Below, one piece after another: positions 25,801 through 37,100 of a stretch of DNA of 64,000 nucleotides. This DNA comes from Undaria pinnatifida (taxonomy: Eukaryota > Sar > Phaeophyceae > Laminariales > Alariaceae): contig JABAKD010000024.1 in the NCBI GenBank assembly GCA_012845835.1, forward strand, positions 2,887,061-2,951,060. The letters run 5' to 3'. A program made the translations under genes and the position numbers. The notes beneath the pieces are model-generated. The model was not told the origin of the DNA. It searched no databases and saw only the letters and a program-made list of their open reading frames with translations. Position 1 is the stretch's first letter. The number at the start of each line of letters is the position of its first letter.

Positions 25801-28800
25801 CTAGTCCCAACCCTACCCCTACCCCTACCCCTACCCCTACCCCTACCACTATGTCTAGCCCTAAACCCAAACATAGCTGTATCCGTACCCCAGTCCCTAA
25901 CCTTGACCCTCACCCTGACCCCAACCCTAACTCTTAGCTAACCTCCGCCCCTAACCCTAACCCTACCTTAGAGTCGTTCTACGGTAGCTCCCCCAACTTT
26001 TCTTTACCGAAATCGCCGGTTTCAAAACCAGCTCCCGGTCGTATTTCCTGAAATACGGTGTCTCTCGACACCCCGACGTCATCGATCGATAGGCCTTTGC
26101 ACACGAGAAAGTATATGGATACTTATTTTTCAATGGTATCCTTGCTTGTGTCGAGCAGTCATGAAACGTGCGTTAAAGAAAATCGCTGGTTTGGGGGGGG
26201 GCTATCGTAGAATCAGTCCTTACCAGTACCATTATCTCTAGCGCTAACCCTGACCCTAACTCCAACTATAGCCCTGCCCCTTACCGCTACCCCTACCCCT
26301 ACCCCTACCCCTACCCTATCCCTGTCGCTAAACTCTATCCTTGACCCCAACCCTAACTCTAACCCTCCCCCCGCTCCTAGTCCTACCCCTAACCCTATCC
26401 CTACCCCGACCGTTAATCTCTAGCCCTAACCCCAACTCTAACTCGAACTCCATCCCCATCCCTAGTGCTAACCCTACCCCAACCCTTACCCCTACCGCTA
26501 TCTCTAGCCCTAAACCCAACCCTAGCTCTAACCCTACCCCCGATCCTCGTCCTAACCCTAACCCTACCCCTACCCCTACCCCTACAGCTATCTCTAGCCC
26601 TAATCCCAACCCTAACTCTAACCCCAGCCACACGCCAAATCCTACCCCTACCCCTAACCCTACCACTGACCCTAACCCCAAGCAGAGTTGGCTGGGAACG
26701 ACCAAGTCCGCCGCTAGTCCCGTCGGGAGCGACGCTGAGTCGGAGAGGGAACCGCAGGTGGGGCCGCCGAAGCTGAAGGTGAGTACTGTTATTGTTGTGC
26801 TCTATTGCGCTCATCGCTTTTTCTCTCCAGCTCACCTAGGAGAAGCTTCATACGCTCAGCAGGTTCACGCGACCACCCCCACCCGCACCTTCACCCACAC
26901 GTTCCCATCCCCACGCTTTCCCCACCCCCCCTCAACCACCGCCCCCGCCACGGCCCCCACCTCCGTCTCCACCCCCGCCGTTATTCCCGCCCCCGCCCCC
27001 CGCCCTCCGTCCCTCGCCCCTTGCGACCCAACCTTCGCCTGTTCCCATCCCTACCTCCACCTCCATCCTCATTCCCCATCCCCGATCCCTAGCACTACCC
27101 CCCCCACGCCCCCTCCAACCCCCGCCCCCCCTACCTCTCGCCCCTCGCCTACCCTGCCGAACTGTGCTCATCTCGCGCGGGCAACCGGTACGTAGATCCT
27201 TCTGGTGGACCCGCAGGGGCTGATTCGATGGGCGGTTCCTTTCCTCAAGGAGCGAAATTTTGGCGTTACGGTGAGATAAACCGCTACCACCGTACGTAGA
27301 GCATTAGGGCGTGCACGCTATGATAGGGGCGGTGTTGAGTCATCCCTCTATAGTGCGGTAGGAGATGCGTTTTTTGGGGGTTGACTAACGTTTCTGGCCG
27401 GTTGACTTCCTCGAGTGTGCCACTATCGGCTCTTCTGACCTTTTTTCACAAGAACAAGGCTACGGTAGGGGCCATGTTAATACGCCCCCCTTTTTCACCA
27501 CTGGATTTGATCTATCATACTCGTACGAGTGACTCTGTACCTCGCTGACGAAAATAAGAGTTTACGCCATATGCTTGGCGCAGCGTGGCAAGCTATCGTG
27601 TTGCGGATTCACGTCGCGAAATTAACAAACAAACAAAAAAAAACAAGCTTAAGATTGCAAAGGAGCATGGGGGCTGTCACTCGCGCGAATGACTCCGGTC
27701 CACTGAATAAATAGGCTCTTAAAAAGGGACACACACACCCCTATCGTAGCCTGGGTCTACTATGACATTTTTTTTTCGCACTACCAAGGTTACGGGAGAG
27801 GGGCTACCCCTCGTCACACCACCGGGCTTGAGCCGCGGGCACGAGCGACTTCTGTACCTCGAGTGCACAAATATACTTTAGGCCGTTGGCTCAGCGTAGC
27901 TAAGCTTACCGTCCCATTGCGGAGATTCATATCGCAAAAAAAATGTAGCAGCACACGAAAGCTTGAGACGGCGAAGGGACAGGGGCGTCGCTCGAGAAAG
28001 TGACACCCCGAGCCGTTGCAAGAAAAGGCGCCAAACGTGCGTGACCCACCTATCGTAGCCTTCGTCAAAAGTAGTACATACCACTCTGTTCGGAAATATA
28101 AGAAACATGTGTTTTCGATATTATTGTCCAAAGGTTGCTTATGTTTCCGTACAGAGTGGTATGTTTTTTGTTAACTAGGACTAGCGCATAGAAATGCCGG
28201 TCGGGGTCGCGCGAACGAATGCCTTCGAAGTTGTGCCGTGTTGGGTGAGATATTGAGCTAGCTCCTCATGCCCCAGGGGCTCAGAGATTTCTCAGAAAAT
28301 GCTGCTGCTGCACCCCTTACTTGCACGGGAGGACTCGATCATGTATCACAGCACTTTTTGTTTTGGGCCCAAATGATATCTGATTGGCGGGGGAGTTACT
28401 CAACTGAGGATTGGCCCGAAATCGTAGGAATATCATGGTTTACTAAGGCTACGGTGGGGGGGGGGGTACTATTCATTTCATCACCGAGCTTAACCCCTTT
28501 AGAGCCCCAAAACCCCTCCCTATACTAATTTCAAGTGAAAAAGGTTTCCAGTTGTGAAGGCGTTAAGCCACTCGCACGAGCGACCCTGTAAATCACTGAA
28601 AAGCAGGCGCTTAGCTGTAGCGTTTTTTTTGTTTTGTTTTCAGCGCAGCGTAGCTTTACCAATCCATCAACGAACTCACATTTCTAAAATTAAAGCAGCA
28701 CGAAAGCTGAAGGTCGCAAACGAACGGGGGGGGCGGGTCACTCGCGCGAGTGGTGACCCCGAGACACCGCAAAAAAAAACCCCCAAAGTAAAGCAAACCC

Positions 28801-30986
28801 CTACCGTAGCCCCTCTTGACATATATTTCGGGTTTTCATAGTTTCCGCGCACAGACTAACATCACTCTGTTGAACCTGGTACAAGCTACACTGTAGCTTC
28901 AAGGGGAGTCGCCGACCTATATCCTTAATGAGGACACACCTCCCGTTATTATACGCGCGATCGGAGTATCACACACAGCTTGCAAAGATGAGTTCGACAA
29001 ATTCTTCGATCTCACAGCTGGACTGTATTTAATATTTTTATAATATATAATAGTTGGGACCTCGCTTGGCACCGACGCTGTAAAACATTATATGTATATT
29101 GGGGTTGGCGCTGGTGTTGGCAACGACGCTGTCAAACATGCCAATCACTGCGTGAGCTAGACAACCAGGGTACCGTTTACCGCTTTTTATTTTTTGGCGG
29201 TCACCAGGATGGTTACCGAGTTAGATCATATTGTGCGGGGTGGAGAACCCTAACTCCGCACAAGGGGGATGATCGCATCACTTATTACTAGTGTGAACAT
29301 GGCAAGGCACCCACGAGGTAGTTACATAGTAGCACCCATTGCTGTCTGTGGAGTGGCCACATCAGAAAACAAAGTAACTCATTGACGCCGTCATCCATAA
29401 GCAAGAAAGTAGGCACAAGATGCCGAAGTCTGTCTTACAAGCGGTTCTCGGAAGGATGCAGGTCACCCTTCATGTGACTCACCGAACACCTCACGGCGCT
29501 TCGCGCTTGGTGCAAGCAATGTCTGCCTGGTTGGTGAAAACCCGACGCGTGCTCCGTCCCGGCATAGTAGGGATGCGAGGGCCTATGGTCATACGACTAC
29601 GGCCATGCACAAACTGGGTACCCCCCCCCCCCCCTAACGTAGCATTTGTCTTTTACAATGCCGACTTCTTAATAGGGCTATGTGCGGCAAACAAGGGGGG
29701 GCGATTTTAAGAGCGTATTTTTGCCGCGGCCGGCTCAGCTCACAGCCACTCGATCTCGCCACGAGTGGCTGCCTACCTGTCCCTGTGCGTGTCGGGTCTG
29801 CCGTATGCACCGCCATAGAGCAATTTTTTTGTGACGCTGTGCCAACCAAAACATGGTTTTTGGTCCGTGCTCGAGTGAGCACTGACCCACACGTGCGGGC
29901 GGCCTCACCCCGATGTAGGAAATTGCAGGAGTTTTTCATGGCTCGTGATCCGGGCCGTGGATCGGACCTGGAGGTTTAAAAAAAAACGCGGGTCGAGTCG
30001 TGTGGCGTCAGGAGGTTTTCTAAATCTCATGGGTCGGGCCGGGTCGGGTCGGGTCGGGTCGGGTCGGGTCGGGTCGGGTCGGGTCGGGTCGGGTCGGTTA
30101 CGGACGTTTTTTGCAGGGCTTTTCACGGGTCATGACCCGACCCGCGGGTCGGGTCAAGGGGGTTTCAAATCTCGCGGGTCGTGTCGGGTCGGGTCATTTC
30201 GTTTTAAAATCTCACGGGTCGGGTCGGGTCGGGTCAAGAGGTTTTCAAAATCTCGCGGGTCGGGTCGGGTCGGGTCAAGAGGCTTCAAAATCTCGCGGGT
30301 CGGGTCGGGTCAAGAGGTTTTCAAAATCTCGCGGGTCGGGTCGGGTCGGGTCAAGAGGTTTTCAAAATCTCACGGGTCGGATCGGGTCATGACCCGCGAG
30401 ATACGGGTGACTTCGCGGGTCAAGAAATAATGACCCGTGAGTTGTTATAGGCTGACCCGCGGGTCAAACCCGCGGGTCTGGCCGGCGGATCCGCCTTTTT
30501 CAAACTTACAGCTGAGAGCCACATTGATGCCGTGCAGGCGCCCCGCGGGTCGGGCCCGCGGGTCCGCCAATAAAATACAAACATTTCCGCTTCCTGCCTC
30601 CCTCGTGCCGATGCTCCGATCGTATGTCATCACAGCGTGCAGAACAATCACCAGGCAGTACCCCTAGCTACTCGTACCAAGGCATACAGCAGTGTGACGC
30701 GAATCCCGTACCTATTGAAGCCGCAACAACTGTTGAACAGTAGCAATATTACTGTCATACCAGTACGAAATGTGACCAAACGTAAAGAGGCAAAGAAGGG
30801 CAGTCGTCGTCGAAGCAGCAGCAGCAGCACAGGCAGCAGCAAGCACCAGCAGCAGACCCCGGATTCTCGCGGATCGCAGCCCCTGCTGACAGACCCACAG
30901 CCCTAGTTGTGGGCTTGCTACCGGAGGCGGCTCAGCTAGGCTGTTTACCGGGGCTGGAGACTGCACAGATAGAAGATAGATACAGC

Positions 30987-31018
<32 letters not shown>

Positions 31019-31090
31019 CTAGCTCGAGAAATATCATGCCAGTACGAAATGTGACCAAACGTAAAAAAGAAAGAAGAGCAGCCGTTGTCG

Positions 31091-31134
<44 letters not shown>

Positions 31135-34100
31135 CCCTGGCAGCAGCAAGCGCCAGCAGCAGACAACGCATCCTCGCGGATCGCAGCCCCTGCTGACAGA
31201 TCCACCGCCCCAGTTGTGGGCTTGCTGCCGGAGGCGGCTCAGCTAGGCTGCTTGCCGGGACCGGAGATTGCACTTTTAACTTATAACTAGCTCGCTCGTC
31301 GGGTCGCTCGTCGGGTCGACCCGGTGGTCTAGCGGTACGGGCATGTCCATGCATGTGGGTTGCGGTTTCTTTCCTATTTCCCGCGCGCACACCACATGGC
31401 ATAATCATCAGCTGCAAACCATGCCGGTAAAAAACGCAGAGAACACGACATACTGGGAAAAGTACGAGGGACCAAGGACCAACCAACCGACCGAGGTATA
31501 CATGCTTTGACCCGTTACTTTTCGACTTTGACCCGTGAGAATTGTCACGGGTCAAGTTAACGTGATCCGCCAGACGACCCGAATCTCGCGGGTCACCCGG
31601 ATTGTCGCGGGTCGGGTCGGGTCGGGTCAGGATTATTTCAACACCTCGCGGGTCGGGTCGGGTCGGGTCAGGAGGTTTTCAAAATCTCGCGGGTCGGGTC
31701 GGGTTGGGTCAGGAGGTTTTCAAAATCTCGCGGGTCGGGTCGGGTCGGGTCAGGAGGTTTTCAAAATCTCGCGGGTCGGGTCGGGTCGGGTCAAGATGTC
31801 TCGAAAATGTCGCGGGTCGGGTCGGGTCAGTGTCGGGTCGGGTCAAGATGTCTCGAAAATGTCGCGGGTCGGGTCGGGTCAGTGTCGGGTCGGGTCAAGA
31901 TGTCTCGAAAATCTCGCGGGTGGGGTCGGGTCAGCTGACCCGACCCGACCCGACCCGATCCGACCCGACCCGACCCGGCCCGACCCGACCCGACCCGCGA
32001 GATTTGACCCGACCCGTGAAAAGCCCTGGTTTTTTGTGTGACGCTTATTATACTAATAGCGTACCACACGAAAATCCATACAACAAATACACTCTAATAA
32101 TCACGGCCTTCGTGATTGATACCAGTACGTAATCACGTTGTCTATGTGGCGTTAAGTATATTATACTAAAATTCATACAGCTAAAATAACCAAGCGTATA
32201 AATCACGGGCTTCCGTGACTGGTTATTTGAACATGTGTTTACTAAACTTCGTACAGCTGAAATAATCAAGCGTACAAGTCACGGGCCTCCGTACTGGTTT
32301 TTGAATAGGTTTATGCGCACACGACTTAACCAACAACTCACATGGTGTTTTTTTTTTCAAGCATACTCACAAAATACAATCAGCTCACATCGTGTGATTT
32401 TTTGTCGGTTGCCATCAATACCCGCAACACCTCCCCTCCCGCAAAATCCCTGTAGATGGTGTGTTCTGCGGAAGAAGCCATGAGCATCATGCTCTCTCGG
32501 ACGCGTTTCATTTGAACACTAAAATAAACACACTTTTCGTTTGTATAGGTTTTATTGTACGCCTTCTTCTAAAACTCATGCACTTCATTTGCACGGCATT
32601 TATTTACGGGGGACCCTAGTAAACAGGACCTACGGTGAACACAAAAACCTATATATTCATCTATTTTTACTAGCAATATTTGGTCCTATTTACTATCGTC
32701 CTCCGTAAATAGCATCCCATACGAAAAATAACATGTTTTATTATACGCCTTCCAAAAGTCATTCACTTTATTTGCATGGCATTTAGCATCCCATACTAAA
32801 AATCCCGTACAGCTAAAGTAATAAAACAAGTCACCTTCTCTGTGACCGGTTGTAGATTATTTTATATTCAATCACATGATTTAATCCTCTCACACCTTGT
32901 TTTTATTTGTGGTTGCCATCACAACTTGTCGTCCGAAAGGTGGTCTGTTCCACCGGGAAAAAAAACTCATACATTATATGTGCATGGCGTTTAGTACACC
33001 ATACCCAAAACCCATACTGCTAGAGTAATAAAAATAGTCATAGCCTCTGCGACCGGCTGTTGATTATTAATAATTTATCACATGATTTAATCATCTCGCA
33101 TCTTGATTGTTTTTGTTGGTTGCCATCACACCTTGTCGTCCCAAAGGTGGCCTGTTCTGCGGAAGAGGCCATGAGCATGATGGTCCCGGGAGCATTCCAG
33201 GTAATCGTCGTTGACCTGCACATGCCGCGCATGCCTGGCACGGACTTTTGCCGTGCAGTACGACTACGTGACTGCCAAGCACAGGGTGGGGGAGGTGGCG
33301 TAGCCGGGGCCGGGGAGATGGCGGGGGTTCCTCCTGCGGACTGTACGAAGCTATTGTTGCACACCACAGCGGCTGGAAGCGTCAAGTCTGATGACCTGGA
33401 GGTGGGTGGTGTTTTTCATTCCCCTGCGGTCTTGCCACGCATTTTTTCAACTGAAACTACCGCTGCTTCTGGTCAAACGGAAAATCTAGTGAAAACAAAT
33501 CATGATCGGGTGCACAGGTTTCCTGTTTTATATCTGGTACTGTTTATTATTATACTCGCCATCCGGCCATGTGCAAGCATGAGATTCAACGCCCACCACT
33601 AGTTAATAGTCGAGCTAATAGTTAGTCGTTTTCCGGAGGTGCCGACTATCCGACTTATTGGGTTTCCGCACTCGTAGAAAGTATTGTTTAATGCGGAGTG
33701 CGTTCTTTCGGTGGCCGGGGGAAGCTGATTTTGGCTAGCTTCCATCTCCTGACTTGAGTCGGCAAGGCGGCTGACTATGAGCTGGTTTTGTCAACCAAAC
33801 TTGCCAACTAAAGTCACTTAGTTGGTTAAGGGCACCTACCGACTAGTTTTTAGTCGTGAAATCCTGCTGGCTCACAGCTCCATCGATCACCGATAAACAT
33901 CCCCGAAGGCACAAGAAAACCCAAGGGAAGCCCGCAAACACAGGAAACCCACGCACTAATTTACCCCAATGTGTGGGAAACCCCATACTCGTACTATTAA
34001 TAGGTACCATGTGCCAGTGTGTGCGTTTTTTTTATAATATTACTTCCGTATTCGTTACGCACCTAAAGTAGGCCACGTGGGAGCGTTCGCCGATTCAATC

Positions 34101-37100
34101 ACCAATGCCTTCTCAAACTTTCAAGCGCATGGGCTGGGGGCGGTACTCCTTGATTGCGAAGCCCCGGGCGCATGCTACGATAGAGGTGCAGCATTTTTTC
34201 TTCTAATACTACCCCTCAATTTAGGAGGTCAAGACATGTCCTTTTTAACTCAAAAACTGCTTTGATCCCGGATGAAAAATAAACCTGCTTTATCCCGGAT
34301 AAACAAATCCCATGGCCTGGGCGCACAACGACGATTTTGGGTTAAGGAGTCCCGTCGTTCAGAAAGTGATTTTGCCAACAAAAGGTATACCTCTATCGTG
34401 GCACGGGTCCCCGTAAGAATCCGATGTGCACATTCCTGCGTATGACGGAGATCCATTGATTGTGAGGAGGGTGAGCAATAAAAAAAGGTTTGGCAAAAAA
34501 AAACACACCGCGTTTTTGTTTGTATAGTAGCGCTGTGCTCTACGTTTATTCCGTCGGTTGATCTTACAAACTATACGGAGCCTCAACCGGACGCAGAAGT
34601 CGTAGCCTAGGAGAGCTCGCCCGAAAGGGCGGCCATGCTTTCTTCTTTAGTGTTGTCGTTTCGTCCTGTTGACCATGGGTGGCCACGCTTTCTTCTTTGG
34701 TGTGTCGTTTCATCCTGTTAGCAATAGATCTCCGTAATAGTAGCAGACCCATGACACCTTCAACGAACGGCAGAGAGGTGCCTGGATTCGTTTTTTTTCC
34801 CGAGTCTCCTCGCGTCGGAAGTATGACGCGTGCTGCGGTAGAGGCACGAAGGTATGTACCTTTTTTTGTCTGAAATGGTGTCTGAATGACGGGGCTCCTT
34901 CACGAAAAATCTTCGGAAATACTCGTAGGCCATTTGTTTTTTTGGAATGATGATTTTCGTCGTGTACCTAGGCCATGGGATTGATTATACCGGTAGGACT
35001 TTATTTATTTTTTCGTTTTTTAAATCAGCTTTTTGGGTTTTCAAAGAAAGGTCTTAACCTCCCAAAAATGAGGAAACTCAGAAAAAAAAGGAAACAAATG
35101 CACGTCTACCGTAGCACGCGTCCTTATCTACCCCTCTGAGGCAAACGTCTATTTTGAGAAAGCCGAAAATGCGACCGTTACGAACAATCTCACGGCTTGG
35201 ACATTAAAAACGATAAAAAATCAAAAACAAATTGCGAAACTTTAAAAACGACATTCCAGCGACATTGAGTTAAGGAGTCTGGAAATTCCAGAAAAAAAAT
35301 GATGAAAATGTGCTGCCTCTATCGTATCACCCCCATGGCATACGTGTACGATGGAGGTGGGTGCCTACCTGTTCTGAGCCTTATTTACCTGAGTAGCTTT
35401 TTGATGTCTCCCGAGCTGATCTTGAGAAAAAAACTAGAGCTGTGATTCGGTACGACTTTAAGTCACCAACTAGCTACTAGTCGGACTGATAGTTTAGTCG
35501 TTTTCCCGGACGTGACGATATATCCGACTTATTGGGTTTCCATGCTGGCAGGAAACGTTGCTTAACGCGGAGTGCAGTGTTTCTCTTTTGCCGGGGGCCC
35601 GCTTGGCCGGGGGGTGGGGGGGTGGCTGATTTGGCTAGCTTCCACCTCCTAACTTAACCTCTTTAGAGCCCCGAAATCCCTCCCTATACTAACTTGAAGT
35701 AATTTTGTCCCCCAAAAGGAGTTCCAGTTGTGAAGGGGTTAAATCGGCACGTCGGCTGACCATCAGCTGGTTTGGCCAGCCAACTTGCCGAACTATGGTC
35801 ACTTACTTCGCTAGCGAAACTTACCGATTAGTCTTTAGTCGTAAAATCCTACTGACTCAGAGCTCTAAAAATAAACGGATTTTCTGCCCGATGCACTGTC
35901 CCACGCCCAACGAAAAAAAATCGTAAACCTCAAAATGGGATTCCAGCGACAGTAGGTAGGTCCACAGTTATCCCACGGGCTACGCTAGGGGGTGCAAGCA
36001 GATTCTAAGAAATTTTTGAGCTCCTAACGGGAGGGGCTATATATCTCACATATAATTATCTCACCCGAAGCATGACTACGAAGGCGTTCGTTCGCGCAAG
36101 CCGAGACGCGTGCTACGATAGAGGCATGAAGGTATACCTTTTTTTGGCGACAACGTTTTCTGAATGACGGGGCTCCTTAACCCCAAACCGTCGGAAATTT
36201 TATCAAGGTATACCTTTTTTTGGCGAAAACGTTTTCTGAATGACGGGGGTTCCAAAACCCAAAATCGTCGGAAGTTGTATTAAGGTATACCTCTTTTTGG
36301 CGAAAACGGTTTCTGAATGACGGGGCTCCTTAACCCGAAATCGTCGGAAGTTGTATTAAGGTATACCTCTTTTGGGCGAAAACGTTTTCTGAATGACGGG
36401 GCTCCTTAATAACCCAAAACCGTCGGAAATTTTATCAAGGTATACCTTTTTTTGGCGAAAACGTTTTCTGAATGACGGGGGTTCCTTAACCCAAAATAGT
36501 CGGAAATTGTATTCAGGTATACCTCTTTTTGGCGAAAACGGTTTCTGAATGACGGGGGTTCCTTATCCCAAAACCGTCGGAAATTGGCCATTTTTGTTTT
36601 TGCATGATGATTCTCGTTGTGTACCTAGGGGCCATGGGATTTGTTCATTCCAGTAGTATATAGCAGTTTTATTTTTTTTTGGAAATCAGTTTTTGGGTTA
36701 AGAAAAAGGATGCGTATATTAAGCTCCCGAAAATTGAGAAAAACCCCAGAAAAAGAAAAAAAAAATCGGGATGCACCTCTATCGTAAGCACGCGTCTCGA
36801 CCAACGTTTCTACGCTCCTTGTAAGTACTCGTAAAATTATCATGCGAAACGATAGTTCCATAACCGAGGAGCTCCGCCGCTCAGGAACCTTTGCCCCCCC
36901 CCCAAAACGGCAAACCCTGCCGTGGGCAAACCCTGACGTGGGATGACCCTCTTGGTCAGGAATATATTGCCCCAAAAGTGCTCGTGCCTCTATCATAGCA
37001 CGTGTTGAGCATAGCATATGTCTTGTCGAGCTTCGGGGCGCTGGCACACCATCCGGGCGTGTGTTTTGTTTAAGTCGGTAGTCTCGCTATTTTCCGTTAT

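Noticed and set aside
25613-26685. Valine/leucine/glycine-rich or Pro/Asn/Thr-rich frames across the CCCTAA array
   Set aside because: Translation of a degenerate hexamer; no other protein signal.
25613-26685. A chromosome end
   Set aside because: The array is degenerate, interrupted by a MITE, and gene sequence continues on both sides, so it is interstitial.
31318-31385. tRNA-like box A (TGGTCTAGCGG) near 31325
   Set aside because: No matching box B, no acceptor stem or cloverleaf can be drawn; it lies inside a transposon.
10504-32028. Long open frames rich in SGRVGSG or PTRPD within the GGGTC regions
   Set aside because: A pentamer repeat read in any frame gives these patterns; they lie inside transposon ends.
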